Shown: in pieces, positions 17,547 to 24,506 of the stretch
Numbering within the stretch: position 1 is the first letter of the stretch
How the letters are laid out: each line of letters begins with the position of its first letter
Source of the DNA: Novosphingobium sp.
Lineage (GTDB): Bacteria > Pseudomonadota > Alphaproteobacteria > Sphingomonadales > Sphingomonadaceae
DNA length: 64,000 nucleotides
Direction of reading: 5' to 3'
NCBI RefSeq assembly: GCF_030696665.1
Contig: NZ_JAUYRV010000035.1
Coordinates: 1 to 64,000, forward strand
Translations under genes and position numbers: made by a program
Notes under the pieces: model-generated
Told to the model about the DNA's origin: nothing
The model's database searches: none
Seen by the model: the letters and a program-made list of their open reading frames with translations, nothing else

Positions 17547-17995
17547 CGCAGGACGCCTGCGGCCTTCATGCGGTTGGCGTACCACAGGAAGAACAGCAAC
17601 GACCCCCAGATCACAAGATTCATCACCATCATCGCGCCGCTGTTCATCGAAGCGGGCACAGTGCTGTCAGCGAAATGATAGACCTGTGTGACCGCCAAGC
17701 CGAGCAGCGAGACGGCAAAGGCCGTCACCGCATGACGTGACCGCATCAGCAGTAGCACAGAGCCTACAAGCGATCCCCACACGCCAAGCGCCCAGAACAC
17801 GTTCAGCCACGCGGGCATCGCCTGCATATAGGCAATCTCAGGCTCTCCCATGCCGACGGACGCCATGTAGGCGACGGGATCGAGCTTGGTCATCGTGTAG
17901 TCAACACAGCCAAAGCTGTTCCACAACAGGCTGATCGCACCGACCGCCCAAAGATGGGCCGGTGTGCGCGTGGGCATGGATTCAAGGTTCTGCAT
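17543..17995 (-). CDS. Four-helix integral membrane protein
   Basis: 150 residues with about four hydrophobic segments (AVGAISLLWNSFG; WLNVFWALGVWGSLVGSVLLL; AVTAFAVSLLGLAVTQV; MMVMNLVIWGSLLFFLWYA). GGGAGAGG precedes the ATG at 17995, which is preferred to an upstream frame extension. I do not recognise a function. It lies just downstream of padR on the same strand (gap about 90 bp) and may be part of the same unit, as PadR regulators often control a neighbouring membrane gene. Confidence 0.75.
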   Translation of the reverse strand: MQNLESMPTRTPAHLWAVGAISLLWNSFGCVDYTMTKLDPVAYMASVGMGEPEIAYMQAMPAWLNVFWALGVWGSLVGSVLLLMRSRHAVTAFAVSLLGLAVTQVYHFADSTVPASMNSGAMMVMNLVIWGSLLFFLWYANRMKAAGVLR

Positions 17996-18081
17996 GGTGC
18001 CTCTCCCCCGGTGAGCAGAGGAGAGGATACCATGACCCAAGGCATCGTCAAAGCGCCGCGATAAGGCGGACTCTACCAGCA

Positions 18082-18708
18082 TCAGAGGCGTTCGATCCGG
18101 CGTGCGGCATCGTCGAGAATGTCGGCGATGGCGTGCGCGGTTTCGGTATCGAAGCCCTGCGTCACTGCGCGGTTGCGCAGGACGGCGTGGAGATTGCCCA
18201 TCGCGCGGCGGACGGGCGGGCTTTCCTCACGGTCACGCTGTTCGCCCAGCGCCTTGAGACGTGTAAGGATCGACTCCAGATCCGCGTCCTTGCCGGTCAG
18301 TTCGGCGCGGCCCGCATCGGTCACGGCAAAAGCCTTGCGCGGGCTTTCGTCTGCCTCCTCGGCGATCAGGCCTTCATCAACCAGCAGGTTGAGCGTGGGG
18401 TAAACGACGCCGGGGCTTGGCGCATATTCGCCGCCCGCCAGATCACCCACCGCGCGGATCAGATCGTAACCGTGACGCGGTTGTTCGGCGACGAGGTGGA
18501 GCAGCAGAAGGCGCAGTTCGCCACCGGCAAACATGCGTCCGCCCCGGCGACCGCCGCCGCGTCCGCCGCGACCGCTACCCCCGCCAAACGGACCATCCTC
18601 ACCGAAGGGTCCACCTTTGCCAAAGGGACCGCCAAAGCGGCCACCCATCATCGCCATCATCTTGATGGCATGTCGGCCGCCTTTGTGGCGACCATGTTCG
18701 AAGTTCAT
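18082..18708 (-). CDS. PadR-family transcriptional regulator with Gly/Phe-rich N-terminus
   Basis: About 208 residues. The C-terminal two thirds are a PadR winged helix: LRLLLLHLVAEQPRHGYDLIRAV and SPGVVYPTLNLLVDEGLI, then a helical dimerisation tail. Residues of about 20-60 are low complexity, rich in Gly, Phe and Arg (GGRFGGPFGKGGPFG), outside the known fold. Starts at 18708 and 18726 are both possible; 18708 has AAGGA upstream. A perfect 12-bp palindrome at 18736-18747 just upstream is a likely autoregulatory site. It is divergent from rarA. Confidence 0.9.
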   Translation of the reverse strand: MNFEHGRHKGGRHAIKMMAMMGGRFGGPFGKGGPFGEDGPFGGGSGRGGRGGGRRGGRMFAGGELRLLLLHLVAEQPRHGYDLIRAVGDLAGGEYAPSPGVVYPTLNLLVDEGLIAEEADESPRKAFAVTDAGRAELTGKDADLESILTRLKALGEQRDREESPPVRRAMGNLHAVLRNRAVTQGFDTETAHAIADILDDAARRIERL

Positions 18709-18735
18709 GTGTTTATATCCTTTCATGATGCGTCT

Positions 18736-18747
18736 AAGATATATCTT
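18736..18747. promoter_or_regulatory. Palindrome, probable PadR operator
   Basis: AAGATATATCTT is a perfect 12-bp inverted repeat located 10-28 bp upstream of the padR start and 60 bp upstream of rarA. PadR regulators often bind AT-rich dyads in their own promoters. The assignment is inferred from position. Confidence 0.5.
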
Positions 18748-18806
18748 TAAACGAACTTCACAAGAGGCTGATGCATTTTTTTGCTGAGCGCCCTATCTGG
18801 GCGGCA

Positions 18807-20129
18807 ATGGCCGACCTTTTTGCCCCTCCCCCGCAGGACCGACCGCCGCGCGAAGCGACCGCCGAAGCGCCGCTGGCGGACCGGCTGCGCCCGCGCGATC
18901 TGGGCGAGATCATCGGGCAGGACCACCTGACCGGGCCGGAAGGTGCGATCGGGCGGATGGTGGCCGCGGGCAAGCTCACATCGATGATCCTGTGGGGACC
19001 GCCGGGCACCGGAAAGACCAGCATCGCCCGCCTGCTCGCCGAGGCCGTGGGCATGCGCTATGTTGCGCTGAGCGCGGTGTTTTCTGGCGTGGCGGACCTG
19101 AAGAAGGCCTTCGCCGAGGCCGATGCGATGGCACTGGCCGGGCGGCGCACATTGCTGTTCGTGGACGAGATTCACCGCTTCAACCGCGCGCAGCAGGATG
19201 GTTTTTTGCCCTTTGTCGAGAACGGCACCGTCACACTGGTGGGTGCAACGACCGAGAATCCCTCGTTCGCGCTGAACGCCGCGCTGCTTTCCCGCGCGCA
19301 AGTGCTGATCCTGCACCGGCTGGATGCGGCGGCGCTGGGCACTTTGCTGGACAGGGCCGAGGACATTACCGGCCTGCGCCTCCCCCTCACCCCACCAGCG
19401 CGCGACGCTTTGGTGGCGTCAGCCGATGGCGACGGTCGGTTTCTGCTCAATCAGGCGGAAATGCTGTTCGACGTGTCGCTGCCTGCGCCGCTGGACCCTG
19501 AGGGGCTTGGCAAGTTCCTGATGCGCCGGGTAGCCGTCTACGACAAGGACCGCGAGGGCCACTACAACCTGATCTCCGCGCTGCACAAGGCGGTGCGCGG
19601 GTCTGATCCTCAGGCCGCGCTCTATTATATGGCGCGCATGCTGGTGGCGGGCGAGGAACCACTTTTCGTGCTGCGGCGTCTGGTGCGCATGGCCGTGGAG
19701 GACATCGGCATGGCCGATCCGCAGGCGTTGGTGCAGTGTCTTGCCGCCAAGGACGCCTACGAGTTTCTGGGCAGCCCGGAAGGCGAACTGGCGATTGTGC
19801 AGGCGCTGCTCTACGTTGCCACGGCGCCCAAATCGAACGCGGCATACATGGCGCACAAGGCAGCGTGGAAATCGGCGCGCGACACCGGATCGCTGATGCC
19901 GCCTTCCAACATCCTCAACGCGCCCACCAAGCTGATGAAGGACATTGGCTATGGCAAGGGCTACGAATACGACCACGACGCCGAAGGCGGATTTTCGGGC
20001 GCGAACTACTGGCCCGAGGGGATGCAGCCGCAGACCTATTATGCGCCGGTGGAGCGCGGGTTCGAGCGTGAGGTGATGAAGCGGCTGGAATGGTGGGACC
20101 GCAAGCGGCGCGAGCGCGACGGGGCGTGA
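18807..20129 (+). CDS. rarA: Replication-associated recombination protein A (AAA+ ATPase)
   Basis: 440 residues of the RarA/MgsA/WRNIP1 family, which acts at stalled replication forks. Walker A is GPPGTGKT at 64-71 and Walker B LLFVDEIHRFN at 117-126. The family block NGTVTLVGATTENPSFALN follows, then the C-terminal tetramerisation domain ending near YYAPVERGFEREVMKRL. The ATG at 18807 matches family starts better than the one at 18771. A DUF429-like gene follows after 7 bp. Confidence 0.96.
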   Translation: MADLFAPPPQDRPPREATAEAPLADRLRPRDLGEIIGQDHLTGPEGAIGRMVAAGKLTSMILWGPPGTGKTSIARLLAEAVGMRYVALSAVFSGVADLKKAFAEADAMALAGRRTLLFVDEIHRFNRAQQDGFLPFVENGTVTLVGATTENPSFALNAALLSRAQVLILHRLDAAALGTLLDRAEDITGLRLPLTPPARDALVASADGDGRFLLNQAEMLFDVSLPAPLDPEGLGKFLMRRVAVYDKDREGHYNLISALHKAVRGSDPQAALYYMARMLVAGEEPLFVLRRLVRMAVEDIGMADPQALVQCLAAKDAYEFLGSPEGELAIVQALLYVATAPKSNAAYMAHKAAWKSARDTGSLMPPSNILNAPTKLMKDIGYGKGYEYDHDAEGGFSGANYWPEGMQPQTYYAPVERGFEREVMKRLEWWDRKRRERDGA

Positions 20130-20136
20130 CCCGCGC

Positions 20137-21009
20137 ATGACGCCGAACCGTTTCGGCCATTTCGTGGCTATCGACTGGTCCGGTGCGAAGGGCGAGCGGC
20201 ACAGGGGCATTGCCGTGGCGATGGCCAGGCAGGGCACGGCCACGCCGCAGATCGTGCGGCCGGGCCATCGCTGGTCACGCGAGGAAGTGCTGGCCTTTCT
20301 GCGCGACGACCTGCCCGATGATGCGCTGGTCGGCATGGACCTTGGCATTTCGCTACCCTTTGCGGACCGGGGCGGGTTCTTTCCGGGGTGGCCGGATAGC
20401 CCGACGAATGCGCGCGATCTGTGGGCGCTGATCGATGCAATCTGTGATGGGGAACCGCACTTGGGGGTTTCGGCGCTGGTCGATCACCCAGAGCTTTCCG
20501 CGTGGTTCCGGCGGCACGGTGGGCGCGAAGGCGTAGCTTTCGGAGGCGGCGCTGGCCGCTTTCGCGTGACCGAACTGGCGCAGAGGCGGCTGGGCTGCAA
20601 ACCCTATTCGAACTTCAACCTCGTCGGCGCGGCGCAAGTGGGCAAGTCCAGCCTTTCGGGGATGCGGATGCTGCACCGGTTAGGCGCGGCAACATCGGTC
20701 TGGCCGGTAGATGGCCTGCCAGACAAAGGGCCGGTCGTGTGTGAAATCTACACGACGATTGCCGCGATGGCAGCAGGCCGCACAGCTTCGCGATCCAAGA
20801 TGCGTTCGGCTGAGATGCTGAACGAAGCGCTTGCGGCGTTGGGGTCCGCGCCTTCGGATCTGGCCAATCCGCTGGACGATCACACGTGCGACGCCGTGGT
20901 CACTGCCGCCTGGCTGCGCATCGCGGCGCACGATCCGCGCCTGTGGCAGCCGCGTGAACTGACGCCGGAGATTGCGCGGACTGAGGGCTGGACGTTTGGC
21001 GCGGTTTGA
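20137..21009 (+). CDS. DUF429-like hypothetical protein
   Basis: 290 residues beginning HFVAIDWSGAKGE, the form seen at the start of RNase H-like DUF429 proteins, with a second acidic segment (ALVGMDLGISLPF) and a late acidic motif (NPLDDHTCDAVVTAAWL). These acidic positions would fit a metal-dependent nuclease-type site, but no activity is established for the family. It begins 7 bp after rarA, so cotranscription is likely. It is the last host gene before the tRNA. Confidence 0.65.
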   Translation: MTPNRFGHFVAIDWSGAKGERHRGIAVAMARQGTATPQIVRPGHRWSREEVLAFLRDDLPDDALVGMDLGISLPFADRGGFFPGWPDSPTNARDLWALIDAICDGEPHLGVSALVDHPELSAWFRRHGGREGVAFGGGAGRFRVTELAQRRLGCKPYSNFNLVGAAQVGKSSLSGMRMLHRLGAATSVWPVDGLPDKGPVVCEIYTTIAAMAAGRTASRSKMRSAEMLNEALAALGSAPSDLANPLDDHTCDAVVTAAWLRIAAHDPRLWQPRELTPEIARTEGWTFGAV

Positions 21010-21079
21010 GGCGGCGCGGTGTAAGTGGTCTTGTGAAGCGCGATTTGTGCCGCTAAGGCGCGCGAGACGCTTCACGCGG

Positions 21080-21158
<79 letters not shown>

Positions 21159-21173
21159 GAACCAGTGTTTTCA

Positions 21174-21231
21174 GCGGTTTACTGGTTTGACGATTTTGGC
21201 GTTTTGACGCGGTTTACAGGGGGCTGTAAAC
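21174..21231. promoter_or_regulatory. Left attP arm: repeated GCGGTTTAC sites
   Basis: GCGGTTTAC occurs at 21174-21182 and 21209-21217. The second copy is the left arm of an inverted repeat GTTTACAG-GGGG-CTGTAAAC (21212-21231). The same word lies on the other side of the att core at 60711-60719 (with a near copy at 60662). Short repeats on both arms of attP are what lambda-type integrases bind with their N-terminal domain. Assignment is by inference. Confidence 0.5.
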
Positions 21232-21571
21232 TTTCTTGCGATTTGGCCTCGCTGTTGCGGCGTATGGCACCCAAGGTTTCGGCCATGCTTTGACGCAGCC
21301 AGCGGTCTTGAACGTGGGGTTCTGCCAGCGTGCGAAAGACGCCCCGGCTGTAGAGGAACCGGTTCCACCCCTTGCATCCAGAGGTCAGTCGACAGCGGCA
21401 GCGACGATTTAGCAGCGAGTAGCTGCCGCCCATTTTGGCGCGCAGCGCAGGCAGATCAACTTCGCGATCAACGCGGCAGATGTCGCACTGCACCTTGATC
21501 ACCGCGCCAACCGCAATCATCACATCGAGCGTTCGAACCCATGACGGAATGATTCCTGCTGTCTTTGCCAT
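21179..21571 (-). CDS. Phage hypothetical protein with cysteine cluster
   Basis: 130 residues from the ATG at 21571, the leftmost phage gene, next to attL. It has a CDICRVDREVDLPALRAKMG segment and a second cysteine pair (RRCRCRLTSGC), which could form a zinc-binding site, followed by an aromatic block (WNRFLYSRGVFRTL). The C-terminal tail is lysine/asparagine-rich and its stop lies within the integrase arm region. No family is recognised. It sits after the lysis cassette and is read in the same direction. Confidence 0.6.
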   Translation of the reverse strand: MAKTAGIIPSWVRTLDVMIAVGAVIKVQCDICRVDREVDLPALRAKMGGSYSLLNRRCRCRLTSGCKGWNRFLYSRGVFRTLAEPHVQDRWLRQSMAETLGAIRRNSEAKSQESLQPPVNRVKTPKSSNQ

Positions 21572-21618
21572 GCTCTGGAACGTAGGCAGAACAAACTTGA
21601 TTCTACAAGGCGCAGGCG

Positions 21619-22197
21619 TCAAGGATCGCTTGACTGCTCCGCGCCAACCGCAGCGCCAGCGGCGATCAGCGCTTGTCCTGCGCGGGCACACATTGCCCCT
21701 TGCCCTGCGGCGGTGACGACTTGCTCCCACTCGCTGCGGGCAACGGTGACGAAATCTCCGGCGGGAGCGGGAACCACACCGGAAGCACCGGCATCTTCCA
21801 CATCACCCACGGCAGCACGATCGGCTCTGGGCAGATCGGCAAGGCCGGGCGCACATCGAGGCGCTGGTTGCACGCGGTCAGCGCCAGCGCGGCGCACAAG
21901 ATCGAAATAGGGCGTAGCTGTCGCATCGGAGATCCTTGCAATGGTTTCGCTCCGGCGCACCGGTTCGGCGTTGATCGCTGCCTGCAGTTCGGCAGCTTCG
22001 TCCTGCGCCTTGCGAATATCCTTGATGGTCTGCTCGGCCGTCAGCGCGCGCGGCTTCCACCCTTCAAGGCCCAGCAGCCCGCCCACCAGCGGCAGCCCGT
22101 GGATCTGCACCAGCAGGAACAGGCACAGCGCCAGCAGCGCGGCGATGATGCCCCCGGCAACCTTCATGGCCAGCGGCGCGAATACCCGGGCGATCAC
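21619..22197 (-). CDS. Rz: Inner-membrane spanin (Rz-like)
   Basis: 192 residues with an N-terminal membrane anchor (VAGGIIAALLALCLFLLVQ) and a periplasmic helical region (EQTIKDIRKAQDEAAELQAAI), the build of an i-spanin. It starts at a GTG at 22197 that overlaps the stop of the holin-like gene (GTGA). A second gene (21666-21926) is fully embedded in another frame and encodes a lipoprotein, as in lambda Rz/Rz1. Together they would fuse inner and outer membranes in the last step of lysis. Confidence 0.8.
   Translation of the reverse strand: MIARVFAPLAMKVAGGIIAALLALCLFLLVQIHGLPLVGGLLGLEGWKPRALTAEQTIKDIRKAQDEAAELQAAINAEPVRRSETIARISDATATPYFDLVRRAGADRVQPAPRCAPGLADLPRADRAAVGDVEDAGASGVVPAPAGDFVTVARSEWEQVVTAAGQGAMCARAGQALIAAGAAVGAEQSSDP
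21666..21926 (-). CDS. Rz1: Outer-membrane spanin (Rz1-like), embedded in Rz
   Basis: 86 residues encoded entirely within Rz in a different frame. MRQLRPISILCAALALTAC is a lipoprotein signal with lipobox LTAC (Cys19). The mature part is rich in proline (PICPEPIVLPW, PVWFPLPPEIS), the usual feature of o-spanins. The ATG at 21926 has AAGGA upstream. Nested Rz1 genes are known from lambda, and the arrangement supports this call despite little sequence conservation. Confidence 0.8.
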   Translation of the reverse strand: MRQLRPISILCAALALTACNQRLDVRPALPICPEPIVLPWVMWKMPVLPVWFPLPPEISSPLPAASGSKSSPPQGKGQCVPAQDKR

Positions 22198-22451
22198 TTC
22201 TTGATCCCCGCTTCAGCAGCCTTCCGGCCAGCGACCGAACCGCCGAACTCATTCTGCACCACGCTCCCGCCCCATCCCATGACAATGCCGATGGCCAGCA
22301 TCAGGGCATCGCGGTTTCCAGAAGGGATTTCGATGAAATAAAGGCCAGCCAGCCCAGCCAACCCACCGATTACGCACAGCAGGCCCACAGTGGCGCGGAA
22401 TATCTCGCGCGGCTTCGGGGTGAGGTCCGCAAGGTCGAGAGGTTCGGTCAT
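22194..22451 (-). CDS. Holin-like two-helix membrane protein
   Basis: 85 residues with two hydrophobic segments (TVGLLCVIGGLAGLAGLYF and DALMLAIGIVMGWGGSVV) and a lysine-ended C-terminus (KAAEAGIKK). Size, topology and position between the endolysin and Rz suit a holin, which would open the inner membrane for the endolysin. Its ATG overlaps the stop of the 32-codon gene upstream, and its stop overlaps the Rz start. Confidence 0.72.
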   Translation of the reverse strand: MTEPLDLADLTPKPREIFRATVGLLCVIGGLAGLAGLYFIEIPSGNRDALMLAIGIVMGWGGSVVQNEFGGSVAGRKAAEAGIKK

Positions 22452-22546
22452 GTCCAGGCACTCCGGGTGCAGGCTGCAATGCCCGCGATGAGGATGAAAA
22501 TGGTGGTGATCTCAAGGGCAGCGCGGCCCGCCTGCCGGGGTGTCAC
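22448..22546 (-). CDS. 32-residue membrane peptide in the lysis cassette
   Basis: A very short gene from a GTG at 22546 overlapping the endolysin stop (GTGA) and ending in an ATGA overlap with the holin-like gene. The product has one hydrophobic helix (LEITTIFILIAGIAAC) after a basic start (VTPRQAGRAA). Coupled overlaps on both sides and a GGGGGGA ribosome site argue that it is translated. It could be an antiholin, a second holin or a small regulator of lysis; nothing decides between these. Confidence 0.55.
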   Translation of the reverse strand: MTPRQAGRAALEITTIFILIAGIAACTRSAWT

Positions 22547-23127
22547 GATCCCCCCATGATTTGTTCGGCAACCGGCAGGATGTCGACCAACTTGGCCTTG
22601 CTGGTGTTGGGCAGGTATGACGGCTTCCGAACCGGGTAGACCGGGACAAGAAGACTCGGCCACACCGCATCAAAGAACAGCGCGGCATCCCGATTGCGCC
22701 TCGTCACAATCCCGGCCGGAATGTTCCATGCGAGATAACCCTTGCGCGCCGCTGCGATGTCACCCTCGCGCCAAGCCTTTACCCATGATGCCTTGCGGAT
22801 AGAACCAGTGTTCCAATGGAACGAAAGCGCACCCGCAATCTCGTGCTCTTTCAGGCGGAAGCCGTCGAAAGCGCTCTGCACCGCTGGCAGATACTTCCGC
22901 CGCATGATGTCGATTGAGGCCGCAACAGCCGCTTCAATGGTCGAGGGATTGTCGATGTATTGGCGCACATTATGCCCGCCCGTCTCGGCAACGCCCAAAG
23001 CCCACGTCCAGACGCCCACGCTGTCCTTATAGGCTTCAAGCACAAGACCTTCCTCGTGTGCCACGGCCGCAACAATGCGCGGCGTCAACCGGAACTCGCG
23101 CCCCGGCGCCTCAACTGTAATGGTCAT
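22543..23127 (-). CDS. Endolysin, GH24 lysozyme
   Basis: 194 residues. The catalytic centre HEEGLVLEAYKDSVGVWTWALGV gives Glu26, Asp35 and Thr41, with the 9- and 6-residue spacings of the T4/lambda-like lysozyme E-D-T triad. The enzyme cuts the glycan strands of peptidoglycan. No signal peptide or SAR helix is seen, so release should depend on the holin. The C-terminal 40 residues (SLLVPVYPVRKPSYLPN...) extend past the usual fold. It is the first gene of the lysis cassette. Confidence 0.92.
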   Translation of the reverse strand: MTITVEAPGREFRLTPRIVAAVAHEEGLVLEAYKDSVGVWTWALGVAETGGHNVRQYIDNPSTIEAAVAASIDIMRRKYLPAVQSAFDGFRLKEHEIAGALSFHWNTGSIRKASWVKAWREGDIAAARKGYLAWNIPAGIVTRRNRDAALFFDAVWPSLLVPVYPVRKPSYLPNTSKAKLVDILPVAEQIMGGS

Positions 23128-23145
23128 GGGTGTTCCCTTCCGGGG

Positions 23146-23472
23146 TTAGTCCGCGTCCCGCTCGGCGAGCGCAGCGGTTTCCTTCAGTTCGTCCAGCAGG
23201 TGCTTCGCCCGGTCCAGCACGGGTGCGCGCGGATCGAGGTCTTTTACCTTCTGCCAAAGCAGCTCGATGACGGTCAGCTGCTTCGCCCGCCGTTCACGAT
23301 TGTCCGCGTCACGCTGCGCGGCCAGCGTTTCACGCGCCCGGCACTCGGCCAGTTCGGTTTCGATCTTGGTAAAGCGCGCTTCGATCTTGGCCCAGACGAA
23401 CTTCACGCCGCCACCTATTGTGCCCAACCCGCCAACGCCCAAGGCGGCGGTGATCAATTCAGGTGAGATCAT
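23146..23472 (-). CDS. Small phage protein with N-terminal helix and coiled coil
   Basis: About 108 residues. A glycine-rich hydrophobic N-terminus (LITAALGVGGLGTIGGGVKFVW) could enter the membrane, followed by a charged coiled coil (KIETELAECRARETLAAQRDADNRERRAKQL). The build resembles small proteins found next to endolysins in many phages, but I cannot name a family. The ATG at 23472 lies inside the end of the 44-codon gene; a GTG at 23478 is an alternative. Confidence 0.6.
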   Translation of the reverse strand: MISPELITAALGVGGLGTIGGGVKFVWAKIEARFTKIETELAECRARETLAAQRDADNRERRAKQLTVIELLWQKVKDLDPRAPVLDRAKHLLDELKETAALAERDAD

Positions 23473-23593
23473 CGCCACCTATCCTTTCGTGCTTTACTTG
23501 GTCGCCATCGCGCCAGACGCGCCACTTGCCCGGCGCTGCGATGCGCTGGCAGCGGCCTTGTTCGACCTCGCGGATGGCTTCAGTGAGGGTCAT
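23459..23593 (-). CDS. 44-residue phage protein
   Basis: A short gene whose ATG at 23593 overlaps the stop of the upstream tail gene (ATGA) and whose end overlaps the next gene. The product (MTLTEAIREVEQGRCQRIA...) is soluble and charged, with WRVWRDGD near the middle. Similar small acidic-basic proteins are common after tail fibre genes. Function unknown; the stop-start overlaps are the main support. Confidence 0.5.
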   Translation of the reverse strand: MTLTEAIREVEQGRCQRIAAPGKWRVWRDGDQVKHERIGGDDLT

Positions 23594-24495
23594 ACGAAAA
23601 TCGTGTCCCCCGATGCCGTCTTGCGCGCCTGAACGCGGGTCCAGTCCGCATCCGCGACGGTGAGAGGATTGCGGCCTGATTGGCTCAAATCCTCGATCCA
23701 ACCACGATAAAGCCGCGTCTTGTGTGTTGCACGGTGTGCGGCTGTTCCCGAAAGGCCGTTGAATGAATTTGGAATACCCCAACGTGGCTGCTTGGCCGAA
23801 AAGTCCTCGCTGTTGTTTGATCCGACAACAGCGGTTCCTGTTTGCTCCGCAAGATCAGACTTGATCCGAATCCCCATCCCTGCCGCATTCCGCCACGCTA
23901 CGATTTGGCAAAATTGCCCGTAGAAGTTGGATGACATAGCGATGTCCGCCCGCGCAGCGGTAGCGCCCGCAGTCTGTCTGCGTATCGTCAAAATTCCAGC
24001 GGACTGCATCGCTATTGTCAGCAAATCGGCTTCCGGCGTCGTCCAACCGTTAGACCCGCTTGTGGTGCAAAAAAGCGGGGCGAGGGAACCGGAAGTGTTC
24101 CAGTCACCTGATGAAGGCATTCGCATGTAGCAGCAGATCAAAAAATAATCGTTGTCTGCGGCTGCGATTGATGAAAGCGAGCCTACTGGGCCTACTACTT
24201 CAATGGGATCATTTGTCGATCCGTTGAAGTCTATGCCGCCACCCGCAAAGGCGGGCGTTTGCCCGCTAACAATGTTCATCGCGCCATCGCCTAACTCCAT
24301 CAGACCCGGAGTGGTGGCAACGTTCTTAACCACATCCCCATTTGTCGGCGCATCTTGGCCGGGCCAACCGACTTTTGATGGAAAGTCGAACAGGAACTTC
24401 ACACCCCCATTGTCTCCATCGAGCAAAGGGTCGAGGCGGAACTTTTTCAGGCCAGCAGCGGTGGAAACGTTCGGTGACTTTATGAGAATCGTCAT
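23590..24495 (-). CDS. Distal tail or fibre protein, function unknown
   Basis: 301 residues from the ATG at 24495, 11 bp after the SGNH gene. The sequence is rich in Gly, Ser, Asn and Thr with beta-like spacing (GGGIDFNGSTNDPIEVVG, IDFNGS, MGIRIKSDL), resembling concanavalin/LamG-like sandwich domains of phage tail proteins, but I see no diagnostic motif. By eye this stretch is less GC-rich than the rest of the prophage, as often seen in exchangeable receptor-binding genes. Confidence 0.6.
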   Translation of the reverse strand: MTILIKSPNVSTAAGLKKFRLDPLLDGDNGGVKFLFDFPSKVGWPGQDAPTNGDVVKNVATTPGLMELGDGAMNIVSGQTPAFAGGGIDFNGSTNDPIEVVGPVGSLSSIAAADNDYFLICCYMRMPSSGDWNTSGSLAPLFCTTSGSNGWTTPEADLLTIAMQSAGILTIRRQTAGATAARADIAMSSNFYGQFCQIVAWRNAAGMGIRIKSDLAEQTGTAVVGSNNSEDFSAKQPRWGIPNSFNGLSGTAAHRATHKTRLYRGWIEDLSQSGRNPLTVADADWTRVQARKTASGDTIFV

Positions 24496-24506
24496 GGGCT
24501 TGTCCT

